A DNA stretch of 19,619 nt from CANJIV01 sp046330225. Its GTDB lineage: Bacteria; Actinomycetota; Thermoleophilia; Solirubrobacterales; Solirubrobacteraceae. The notes beneath the pieces are model-generated. The model did no database searches and had not been told where the DNA came from. It saw only the letters and a program-made list of their open reading frames with translations. Position numbers and translations under genes: made by a program. Shown piece after piece: positions 6,435 to 13,501 of this stretch (within the stretch, counting starts at the first letter, position 1; every line of letters starts with the position of its first letter). The DNA lies in assembly GCA_046330225.1 (NCBI GenBank), contig JAXLTD010000019.1:1-19619 (forward strand), given 5' to 3'.

Positions 6435-8357
6435 ATGCGCCACGGATCGGCCGACCCCATCGCGACGGGAACTCCCCTGGGCGAGGCCCTCCTCGACGCC
6501 GGGCTCGTCGACCGCGACACCCTCGACTGGGCGCTGGAGCGCCAGGCCCGGACCGGCGAGCGGATCGGCCAGATCCTCCTGGCCAGCGGGGCGGTCCACC
6601 GGCTCGACCTCCAGCGCGTGCTCGGCCAGCAGTGGGGCCTGGCGTTCGCCGACCTCTTCGCCGAGCCCGCGGATCCGGAGCTCGTCCGCTCCTTCGCACC
6701 GGCCACGCTGCTCGACGCCGGGTGGGTCCCGGTCCGCCGGACCGGCGACACCGTGACGGTCGCGACGTGCGAGCCGCCGCGCGGCGAGATCGCCGCCGCC
6801 GTGCGCGACACGCTCGGCGAGTCCGTGACGGTCGAGCTGCGCACGACGACGCCCCTGGACATCGAGCGCACCGTGCTCTCGGCCTTCGAGGAGCACGTCG
6901 TGCAGCGCTCGACGGCCGAGCTCCTCACGCGCCGCCCGGACCTGTCGGCGGCCGGCGGCTGGTCGCGCGGGCAGAAGGCAGCGGTGGCGGCCGCGGCCGT
7001 GGCCGCACTCGCCGGGGCGATCGTGAGCTGGACGTTCACCCTGTCGCTGTTCGTGGCGGCCGCCAACGTGATCTTCTTCGCCGCCGTCGCCTTCAAGCTC
7101 GTGTCGTCACTGGCCGGCCTGGGGGCCCGCCTGGGGACCTCTCCGGCGCCGGCGCAGGACGATCTCACGCTGCCGCACTACACGATCCTCGTCCCGGTGT
7201 ACCGGGAGGCGAACGTGATCGGCGACCTCATCGGCAATCTCGCGGCGATCGACTATCCGGAGGAGAAGCTCGAGATCCTCGTCCTCCTCGAGGCCGACGA
7301 CGAGGAGACGATCGCGGCGGCGCGGGCGGCCCAGCCGCCGAGCACGGTGCGGCTCGTCGTCGTGCCCGACGCCGCGCCGAAGACCAAGCCGAAGGCGTGC
7401 AACGTCGGCCTCTTCCTCGCCCGCGGCGAGCACCTCGTGATCTTCGACGCCGAGGACCGGCCGCATCCGCAGCAGCTGCGCACGGCGGTCACGGCCTTCC
7501 GGGACGCCGGCCCGCAGACGGTCTGCGTGCAGGCGCGGCTGCGGTACTGGAACGCCCCGGCCAACCTGCTCACCCGGATGTTCGCGCTCGAGTACGGCTA
7601 CTGGTTCGGGGCGATGCTCCCCGGCCTGGACCGGCTGCGGCTGCCGATCCCGCTCGGCGGCACGTCGAACCACTTCCGGACGGAGGCCCTGCGGGAGCTC
7701 GGCGGCTGGGATCCCCACAATGTGACCGAGGACGCCGACCTCGGGCTGCGCGCCGCCGTCGAAGGCTTCCGGGTCGGCGTGATCGACTCCGACACCGACG
7801 AGGAGGCTTGCGCAGAGCTGCGGCCATGGATCCGCCAGCGCACTCGCTGGATCAAGGGCTACATGCAGACGGCGCTCGTGCACTCGCGCTCGCCGCGCCG
7901 GCTCATCCGCCAGGTCGGCGTGATCGACGCCCTCGGGTTCGTCCTCCTCATCGCCGGGACGCCGCTCACCTTCCTGCTGGCCCCGATCCTCTGGGTCGGC
8001 ACGGCCACGTGGTACGCGTTCGGCGAGCCCCGGCTGCCCCTCGTCGAATCCGATGTGTTCTGGGAGATCGCGCTGTTCAACTTGATCGTCGGCAACCTGA
8101 TGATGATCGTGCTGAACGTGATCGCCGCCGTGCGCGACCGTGGCTGGCGCTGGGCCCCGTTCGCACTCCTGAACCCGCTCTACTGGATCCTGCACTCGTT
8201 CGCGGCCTGGCGCGCGCTGATCCAGCTCATCCGGAACCCGTTCTACTGGGAGAAGACGCCGCACGGCCTCGGCGGCGCCTCGGCCCCTGCGGCGGTGGCG
8301 CCGCACGCGGCGCTCGTCGCTCCCGAGATCGCGCCGCAGCCCGCCCGCGGGACGTGA
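6435..8357 (+). CDS. Membrane GT2 polysaccharide synthase with N-terminal MshEN domain
   Basis: 640 residues from ATG 6435. Residues 13-37 and 42-66 are two copies of the MshEN repeat (PLGEALLDAGLV...ERQ and RIGQILLASGAV...GQQ), the fold that binds cyclic di-GMP in MshE-type ATPases. Two membrane helices (about 183-225) follow, then a cytosolic GT2 domain: VPVYREANVI (253-262), the FDAED metal site (337-341), GGTSNHFR (408-415), TEDADLG (431-437, catalytic acid region) and QRTRW (468-472), the processive-synthase signature. C-terminal helices lie at about 497-525, 543-565 and 576-595. The layout resembles XagB/cellulose-synthase-like enzymes that make and export a polysaccharide, here probably under cyclic-di-GMP control. 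The polymer is unknown. It is the last gene of the operon and ends 7 bp from the convergent fucose synthase stop. Confidence 0.9.
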   Translation: MRHGSADPIATGTPLGEALLDAGLVDRDTLDWALERQARTGERIGQILLASGAVHRLDLQRVLGQQWGLAFADLFAEPADPELVRSFAPATLLDAGWVPVRRTGDTVTVATCEPPRGEIAAAVRDTLGESVTVELRTTTPLDIERTVLSAFEEHVVQRSTAELLTRRPDLSAAGGWSRGQKAAVAAAAVAALAGAIVSWTFTLSLFVAAANVIFFAAVAFKLVSSLAGLGARLGTSPAPAQDDLTLPHYTILVPVYREANVIGDLIGNLAAIDYPEEKLEILVLLEADDEETIAAARAAQPPSTVRLVVVPDAAPKTKPKACNVGLFLARGEHLVIFDAEDRPHPQQLRTAVTAFRDAGPQTVCVQARLRYWNAPANLLTRMFALEYGYWFGAMLPGLDRLRLPIPLGGTSNHFRTEALRELGGWDPHNVTEDADLGLRAAVEGFRVGVIDSDTDEEACAELRPWIRQRTRWIKGYMQTALVHSRSPRRLIRQVGVIDALGFVLLIAGTPLTFLLAPILWVGTATWYAFGEPRLPLVESDVFWEIALFNLIVGNLMMIVLNVIAAVRDRGWRWAPFALLNPLYWILHSFAAWRALIQLIRNPFYWEKTPHGLGGASAPAAVAPHAALVAPEIAPQPARGT

Positions 8358-8364
8358 CGGGCGG

Positions 8365-9369
8365 CTAGTCGCTCGCCGCGCCCGCCGAGGCGAGCGCCGG
8401 CTGCGCGCGGAACCAGTCCACGGTGCGGCGCAGCCCCTCCGCGAGCGGCACGCGCGCCTCGAAGCCCAGCAGCGCACGAGCCCGGCTCACGTCGAGCACG
8501 CGGCGCGGCTGCCCGTCGGGCTTGCTGGGGTCCCACGCGAGCTCACCGCCGAACCCGGTCGCCCGGGCGATCGTCTCGGCCAGCTCCCGGATCGAGGTCT
8601 CCTCGCCGGTCCCGATGTTCACCGGATCGGAGGTGTCGAGCCGCTCGGCGGCGAGGATCAGGGCGCGCGCGGCGTCATCGACGTAGAGGAACTCCCGCGA
8701 GGCACTGCCCGAACCCCACAGCTCGACGGCGGCGTCACCGCGGGCCTGCGCCTCGACGAACTTCCGGATGAGCGCAGGGATGACGTGGGAATCCTCGAGG
8801 TCGAAGTTGTCCCCGGGGCCGTAGAGGTTGACCATGAGCGGAACACAGGAGTCGAAGCCGTACTGGCGCCGGTAGGCGTCGCTCATCACGAGCATCATCT
8901 TCTTCGCCAGCCCGTAGGGCGCGTTGGACTCCTCCGGGTATCCGTCCCACAGCGCGTCCTCGGAGAACGGCACCGGCGTGAACTTCGGATAGGCGCACAC
9001 GGTGCACGCGGACACGAGGCGGCGGGCGCCCGCCTGCCGGGCCTGCTCGAACACGTTGGCGACCATCATGAGGTTGTCGTAGACCAGCGGCGCGGGATTG
9101 CGGCGGTTGAATCCGATGCCGCCGACGTTGGCCGCGAGATGGATGACGATCTCGCCCCCGTCCAGCGCCTCGCGGGCCGCGCGCGGGTCGCGCAGGTCGT
9201 GCTCGGCCGAACGCACGACCCGCACGTCGGCGCCGAGCGCCGCCAGGTCCCGGACCACGACGCTGCCGAGGAAGCCGGCGCCGCCGGTCACCACGACGGG
9301 GGTGCCCTGCCAGTGCTGAGGGTCGGGATCCGCCGCCGGCGCGGCGGCGCGGGAGTCGGAGTCGGCCAT
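8365..9369 (-). CDS. fcl: GDP-L-fucose synthase
   Basis: 334 residues from ATG 9369. After a 20-residue extension comes VVVTGGAGFLG (25-35, NADP site), then NVGGIGFNRRNPAPLVYDNL (81-100), a segment diagnostic of GDP-fucose synthases. TVCAYPK (123-129) aligns with SSCIYPK of E. coli: Cys125 matches catalytic Cys109, and Thr123 stands where Ser107 does. YGLAK (152-156) is the SDR Tyr/Lys pair, and SHVIPALIRKF (194-204) supplies the catalytic His195. The enzyme epimerises at C3/C5 and reduces GDP-4-keto-6-deoxymannose to GDP-L-fucose, so it follows Gmd in the pathway. It lies on the opposite strand from gmd, convergent with the GT2 gene and divergent from the 9400 transferase. The long open frame upstream of 9369 is shadow, and a TAGCAT box 8 nt before ATG 9369 supports this start. 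A related 4-reductase is less likely given the motif match. Confidence 0.92.
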   Translation of the reverse strand: MADSDSRAAAPAADPDPQHWQGTPVVVTGGAGFLGSVVVRDLAALGADVRVVRSAEHDLRDPRAAREALDGGEIVIHLAANVGGIGFNRRNPAPLVYDNLMMVANVFEQARQAGARRLVSACTVCAYPKFTPVPFSEDALWDGYPEESNAPYGLAKKMMLVMSDAYRRQYGFDSCVPLMVNLYGPGDNFDLEDSHVIPALIRKFVEAQARGDAAVELWGSGSASREFLYVDDAARALILAAERLDTSDPVNIGTGEETSIRELAETIARATGFGGELAWDPSKPDGQPRRVLDVSRARALLGFEARVPLAEGLRRTVDWFRAQPALASAGAASD

Positions 9370-9377
9370 CGGGGCTG

Positions 9378-9383
9378 ATGCTA
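9378..9383 (-). promoter_or_regulatory. -10 element of a leaderless promoter for fcl
   Basis: TAGCAT on the minus strand is followed by 8 nt and the fcl ATG at 9369. It lies 4 bp from the opposite-strand -10 box of the next gene. Confidence 0.55.
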
Positions 9384-9387
9384 CTCG

Positions 9388-9393
9388 TAGGCT
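9388..9393 (+). promoter_or_regulatory. -10 element of a leaderless promoter for the 9400 glycosyltransferase
   Basis: TAGGCT is followed by 6 nt (TGCCCC) and GTG 9400. Both divergent promoters fit in a 30-bp gap. No Shine-Dalgarno site is possible for either gene without extending into the other. Confidence 0.55.
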
Positions 9394-9399
9394 TGCCCC

Positions 9400-10479
9400 G
9401 TGCCGCCGACCGTCGCGATCGTCTCCCTCGGGACGACTCCGGGCCTGCGCGTCGCCGACGCGGCGCTCGCCGCCGACCTCGCGGCCAGCGGGGTGCGCTG
9501 CCGCGTGCTGCGGATGCGGCTCGGCGCCGCGGGGCGCCTGCGACGCCAGATCTCGGTCACGGACGCCGTCGAGAGCATCGCCGCCGCCCGCGTGGCCCGG
9601 GCAGCCCGCGGCGCCGACGCGGTGATCCTGTCGACGTCCACCGCAGCGTTCTTCCCCCGCCCGTCGGTGCCCTACGCGATCCGGTTCGACGCGCCCGCGG
9701 CGGCAACCCGCCACGGCGCCGCCGGCGCCTGGCAGCGCGCAGCCGAGCGGCGGGCCTTCCGCGCGGCCCCGCTCCTCCTCCCCTACGGCGAGGCAGCGGC
9801 GGCCGCTGCGGCCGCGGTCCTGGGCTGCGACGCGGGCTCCCGCGGCGGAGCCGAGGCCGGCGCGGGGCCGCGGATCATCCCCGTTCCGGTCGCGGTCGAA
9901 GCCGCCTCGCCCGCGGCGGCCCGGGACATCGCCGCCATCGCCTACGCCGCCTACCCGCGGCTGCGCCGGCTCGAGCTGCTCGCGGAGGCCTGGGCGCGGC
10001 TCGGGCCCCAGGACGGGCCGTTCGTCGTCGCCGGCCTCCCGCCCGAGGCCGGCCGGGCCTACCTCCGCGCGCACGGTGTGGCCGAGCCGCCCGGCCTCGA
10101 GTGGGCCGGAGAGCTGCCGCGCTCGGCCTGGCTCGCGGCGCTGGCCCGCAGCCGCAGCTTCGCGAGCGCCGCCGCCCGCGAAGGGCACGGCCAGGCGGCA
10201 CTCGAGGCGCTGGCCGCCGGCGCACCGGTCGCCACGACGGCCGCGGCTGGCGCTTACGAGGCGCCGAGGCTGCTCGAGCAGATCGATCCGGGCCTCGTCG
10301 CAGCCGCCGCGACGCCGGACGCCCTGGCCGCGGCCTGGGAGCGCGCGCTGCGCCCGGCCACCGCGGCCAAGCTCGCCGCCCAGAGCCCGGCGCTGCTCGC
10401 CCCGCTTCAGCCCGCGGCGGTCCGCCGGGTCGTCGCCGAGCACGTGCTGCCGGCCCTCGGGCTCGCCGCGAGCCGCTGA
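9400..10479 (+). CDS. GT4-like glycosyltransferase
   Basis: 359 residues from GTG 9400, extremely Ala-rich. The fold looks like a GT-B (glycosyltransferase group 1) enzyme. It has an N-terminal Rossmann half starting VAIVSLGTTPG (5-15), a linker with IIPVPVAVE (159-167), then a nucleotide-sugar-binding half with FVVAGLPPEA (208-217), GLEWAGELPRSAWLAALARSR (232-252) and EGHGQAALEALAAGAPV (261-277), which matches the family's E-x7-E block although the first acidic position is shifted. The usual GR(L)xxEKG motif is not evident, so this is a divergent member. It probably adds a hexose to the growing glycan; donor and acceptor are unknown. It is transcribed alone, divergent from fcl and convergent with the GT4 gene ending at 10681. 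Confidence 0.7.
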   Translation: MPPTVAIVSLGTTPGLRVADAALAADLAASGVRCRVLRMRLGAAGRLRRQISVTDAVESIAAARVARAARGADAVILSTSTAAFFPRPSVPYAIRFDAPAAATRHGAAGAWQRAAERRAFRAAPLLLPYGEAAAAAAAAVLGCDAGSRGGAEAGAGPRIIPVPVAVEAASPAAARDIAAIAYAAYPRLRRLELLAEAWARLGPQDGPFVVAGLPPEAGRAYLRAHGVAEPPGLEWAGELPRSAWLAALARSRSFASAAAREGHGQAALEALAAGAPVATTAAAGAYEAPRLLEQIDPGLVAAAATPDALAAAWERALRPATAAKLAAQSPALLAPLQPAAVRRVVAEHVLPALGLAASR

Positions 10480-10569
10480 CGCGCTCCCGGCGCGTCCGGT
10501 GCGCCGTTCAGGCGTGGTCTGTCGCGCCTGTTCCGCAGTTCGAGTGCTGCGGCCTGTCTCTTTCGGACA

Positions 10570-10613
10570 TGGCTAGCCACGGCTACTCAGAATTGGCTAG
10601 CCCCGGCTAGCCA
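10570..10613. repeat. Two tandem near-copies of a GGCTAGCC-containing element, with hairpin
   Basis: TGGCTAGCCACGGCTA (10570-10585) and TGGCTAGCCCCGGCTA (10594-10609) differ at one base and lie 24 bp apart. The second copy continues to GCCA, giving an 8-bp perfect stem (TGGCTAGC/GCTAGCCA) with loop CCCG at 10594-10613. It lies between convergent genes, so it may act as a two-way terminator, though no T tract follows. The surrounding intergenic stretch (10480-10680) is less GC-rich than its neighbours and holds no gene I can support. Confidence 0.6.
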
Positions 10614-10654
10614 CACGCAGAACCAGACACTCGGAGCCGCGACCACGGCGGTGC

Positions 10655-10670
10655 CGCGACGGCCGTCGCG
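10655..10670. repeat. 16-bp perfect palindrome between convergent genes
   Basis: CGCGACGG is followed directly by its reverse complement CCGTCGCG, 10 bp from the end of the minus-strand GT4 gene. It could extrude as part of that gene's terminator or bind a dimeric protein. In GC-rich DNA it may also be chance. Confidence 0.35.
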
Positions 10671-10680
10671 CCGCGTAGCA

Positions 10681-11802
10681 TCAGCCCGCGGCGGCGTAGA
10701 TCGCGGCGAGGCGGGCGCCGACGGCGCCGGGCTCGCAGCGGGTCGCGATCCGGTCCCGGCCGCGGTCGCCGGCGGCCGCATCGCCGTACCGGCGGGTGAT
10801 CGCGTCGGCCCACGCCGCCGGGTCTGCGCCAGCCACGACGGCGTCGTCCCCGGCCACCGACGGCAGCGCCCCGGCCCCGGAGACGAGCACGGGGACCCCG
10901 GCGGCCATGGCCTCGGCGGCGGCCAGGCCGAAGGTCTCCGCCGCCCGGGAGGGCACGAGCGCCAGTGCCGCCCCGGCCCGCAGGCGGCGGAGCTCGGCTC
11001 GGGTCGCCGGGCCGTGAAACCGGACCTCGGCCCCGGTCGCCGCCGCCCGGCGGCGCAGCGCCGCCGCCGCGGGCCCGTCGCCGGCCACGACGAGCGGCAC
11101 GCCCGCAGCGGCGCAGGCGTCGATGGCCAGCTCAACGCCCTTCTCCGGGGCCAGCCGCCCGGCGACGAGCGCATAGCGCCCGCTCGCCGCGGCCGAAGGG
11201 CCGTCATCCGCGGCCACCGGCGGGGGCAGCACGTCGACTCGGCCGGGATCCAGCGGCGCCCCGAGCGCCCGGAGCCGGTCGAGCGCGAAGTCGCTCGGGA
11301 CGACGATGCGATCGGCGAGCGCGACGAGCCGCCGCTGGGCCAGCGCGATCCCCGCGGCGTAGGCGGCGGCCTCGGCCCGGCTGCCCCGGCAGGCCAGCCG
11401 GAGGCCGGGGGTCGTGTCAAGCCCGTGGCAGCGGGCGCAGTCTGCGCCGCGGGTGTGGCAGGTCCCGACGGCGCAGACGAGCCGGTAGTTGTGGAGGTGC
11501 AGCACGACCCCGGCTCCGGCGCGCCGGGCGGCGGCCAGGGCCCGCCACCCGAACGTCGGATGGACGTTGTGAGCGTGCACGACCCGGGCCCCGGTCCGCC
11601 GCACCGCGTCCGCCACCTCCCCCGGCCGGAGGCCGCCGGCGAGCAGGCCGGCCGCGGCCTGCGCCGGCCCGACGTCCGAGCTGTCGCGGGCGAGCAGCTC
11701 CGCCGGCTCCCCGAGGCGGTCGCGCACGATTCCGAGGAAGTCGTCCACCGCGCGCTCCTCGCCGCCGGCGGTCCGATAGCGGTGGTGGACGAAGAGGATC
11801 AC
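10681..11802 (-). CDS. GT4 glycosyltransferase with internal Cys cluster
   Basis: 373 residues from GTG 11802. The N-terminal half has YRTAGGEERAV (9-19), the acceptor-side loop of this GT4 group, VVHAHNVHPTFG (74-85) and LHNYRLVC (103-110). The last leads into four cysteines at 110, 115, 122 and 125 (C-x4-C-x6-C-x2-C), seen in related group-1 transferases. The C-terminal half has GRLAPEKGVELAI (215-227) with the donor-phosphate Arg/Lys pair, VVAGDGP (238-244) and ETFGLAAAE (289-297), the E-x7-E motif. It is a retaining, nucleotide-sugar-dependent enzyme acting at the cytoplasmic membrane face. It stands alone, divergent from the GT2 gene at 11826 by only 23 bp. The sugar specificity is unknown. 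Confidence 0.9.
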   Translation of the reverse strand: MILFVHHRYRTAGGEERAVDDFLGIVRDRLGEPAELLARDSSDVGPAQAAAGLLAGGLRPGEVADAVRRTGARVVHAHNVHPTFGWRALAAARRAGAGVVLHLHNYRLVCAVGTCHTRGADCARCHGLDTTPGLRLACRGSRAEAAAYAAGIALAQRRLVALADRIVVPSDFALDRLRALGAPLDPGRVDVLPPPVAADDGPSAAASGRYALVAGRLAPEKGVELAIDACAAAGVPLVVAGDGPAAAALRRRAAATGAEVRFHGPATRAELRRLRAGAALALVPSRAAETFGLAAAEAMAAGVPVLVSGAGALPSVAGDDAVVAGADPAAWADAITRRYGDAAAGDRGRDRIATRCEPGAVGARLAAIYAAAG

Positions 11803-11813
11803 GGGGCAGGTTC

Positions 11814-11819
11814 TAACCT
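11814..11819 (+). promoter_or_regulatory. -10 element of a leaderless promoter for the 11826 GT2 gene
   Basis: TAACCT is followed by 6 nt (AGCGCG) and GTG 11826. It is half of the imperfect palindrome AGGTTCTAACCT. Confidence 0.55.
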
Positions 11820-11820
11820 A
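11815..11820 (-). promoter_or_regulatory. Possible -10 element for the minus-strand GT4 gene
   Basis: On the minus strand TAGGTT lies 12 nt before GTG 11802, so the transcript would carry a leader of only about 5 nt. It overlaps the plus-strand -10 box by five bases. Support is weaker than for the other sites because the spacing differs. Confidence 0.35.
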
Positions 11821-11825
11821 GCGCG

Positions 11826-13490
11826 GTGTCCCCGCCCGTCTCGGTCATCGTCCCCACGCGGGATCGCCCCGGCTACCTCGAGGTCGCGCTCGCCTCAGTG
11901 GCGCCCCAGACGGCGGCCGCCGGCGGCGAGCTGCTCGTCGTCGACGACGGCGGCGGCGCCGAGGCGGCGATCCGCGCCGTGGCGGCCCGGCACGGCGCCC
12001 GCTGCCTGCGGCTGCCGCGCCCGTCCGGGCTGAACGCCGCCCGCAACGCGGCAGCGGCCGCGACCGCCGGGCCGCTGCTGGCCTTCCTGGACGACGACAT
12101 CGAGGCCGATCCCGGCTGGCTCGCCGCGCTGCTGGCCGCCGCCGACGCCAACCCCGGCGCGCTCGTCTTCGCCGGACGGATCACCGCCCGTCTCGAAGGG
12201 TCGCATCTTCGGTGCTGCGGGCGGGAGGGGCCACCGATCACCGCGCTCGACCTCGGCCCGGCCGACCGCGAGACCCCGTTCGCCTGGGGTGCGAACCTCG
12301 CGATCCGCCGGTCGGCGCTCGACCTCGCCGGGCCGTTCGACGAGCGCCTGCGCCTGTACGGCGACGAGGAGGAGTGGCAGCGCCGGCTGCAGGCCCGCGG
12401 CGGCGGCCCGGCGCGCTACGTGGCCCATGCGCACGTCGTGCACCGGCGCACCGCGGCCGATGCGCGGCTCCCCCGCCTGGCCCGCGCCGCGTACGTGCGC
12501 GGCCGGGCCGCGCGGCACTTCGACGCCGGGCGCGGCGTCATCGCGCCCGCCGCACAGGAGGCCCGCCACGTGGCCGGCTGCCTCTGGCACACCGTCCGGC
12601 GCGGCTGCGGGAACGGCCTCGTCATGGCCGCCCACAGCGCCGGCCGCCTCCACGAGGCGCTGGCGCCCGCGCCGCGCACCGACGGACCCGACTTCGCCGC
12701 GGGCGAGAGCGGCGTGGTCGGCGGGCGCCGGGCCGTGCTGCTGAGCGCCGCCGACCTCGCGCTCGACCTGCGGGCCGCGGCCAGCCCGGCGGCGCGGGCC
12801 CTGCCCCGCGCCGCGCGGGCGGCAGGCGAACGCTGGAACGTCCTGGTCCTCTCCGTCACCGGGTCGGAGGGAAGCCCGGCCCTCGACGCCGCCGTGGCCG
12901 AGCTGCGCCGGTCCCGGCACGCCGTCGACGTGGCGGTCGCGCGCGGCTATGGCGGCCGCGGGAAGTTCGAGAACCTCAACGCCCTGCTCGCGGGCCGGTC
13001 GCTTGACCGCTGCGACTGGCTCCTGGTGGTCGACGACGACGTGGCGCTGCCGCGCGGCTTCCTCGACCAGTTCCTCTTCGTGGCCGATCGCTTCGGGTTC
13101 ATGCTCGCCCAGCCGGCGCACCGCCGCCGCTCTCACGCGGCGTGGCGGGTCACGCGCCGCCAGCCCGCCGTGCTGGCGCGCGAGACCCGGTTCGTCGAGA
13201 TCGGCCCCGTCACCGCGTTTCGCCGCGAGACGTTCGGCACGCTCCTGCCCTTCCCGGCGCTCACGATGGGCTGGGGCCTCGACGTGCACTGGGCCGCAAT
13301 CGCCGCCGAGCACGGCTGGCCGATCGGCGTGATCGACGCGGTCCCGATCGCCCATGTGCAGCGCCCGCCCGCCGCCGGGTACTCCCGGGCCGACGCCCTG
13401 GCCGAGGCCGAGTCGTTCCTGGCCGGCCGCGCCTACGTGCCGCGGGCTGAAGCCGGGCAGACCGTCGCGGCCCACCGGACCTGGCGCTGA
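11826..13490 (+). CDS. Two-domain GT2 glycosyltransferase
   Basis: 554 residues from GTG 11826, about twice a single GT2 domain. Domain 1 (about 4-225) has VSVIVPTRDRP (5-15), VVDDGGG (38-44), LNAARNAA (69-76), the FLDDDIE metal site (87-93), WGANLAIRRSAL (154-165) and LYGDEEEW (177-184), the usual acidic catalytic region. A helical linker (about 225-335) follows. Domain 2 (about 337-530) begins RWNVLVLSVTG and has KFENLNALLAG (380-390), LLVVDDDVALP (399-409), a second Asp-rich metal site, then MGWGLDVHW (481-489) and a His at 510, so it also looks competent. The two domains could add successive sugars. It heads the second operon; the next gene starts 11 nt after its stop. Domain 2 is the less typical of the two. 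Confidence 0.88.
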   Translation: MSPPVSVIVPTRDRPGYLEVALASVAPQTAAAGGELLVVDDGGGAEAAIRAVAARHGARCLRLPRPSGLNAARNAAAAATAGPLLAFLDDDIEADPGWLAALLAAADANPGALVFAGRITARLEGSHLRCCGREGPPITALDLGPADRETPFAWGANLAIRRSALDLAGPFDERLRLYGDEEEWQRRLQARGGGPARYVAHAHVVHRRTAADARLPRLARAAYVRGRAARHFDAGRGVIAPAAQEARHVAGCLWHTVRRGCGNGLVMAAHSAGRLHEALAPAPRTDGPDFAAGESGVVGGRRAVLLSAADLALDLRAAASPAARALPRAARAAGERWNVLVLSVTGSEGSPALDAAVAELRRSRHAVDVAVARGYGGRGKFENLNALLAGRSLDRCDWLLVVDDDVALPRGFLDQFLFVADRFGFMLAQPAHRRRSHAAWRVTRRQPAVLARETRFVEIGPVTAFRRETFGTLLPFPALTMGWGLDVHWAAIAAEHGWPIGVIDAVPIAHVQRPPAAGYSRADALAEAESFLAGRAYVPRAEAGQTVAAHRTWR

Positions 13491-13501
13491 CCGGCACGCC
13501 C

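Noticed and set aside
8365..10443. A 692-codon minus-strand frame as a large fused fucose synthase
   Set aside because: The first 358 residues are a low-complexity shadow of the plus-strand transferase gene; fcl starts at ATG 9369.
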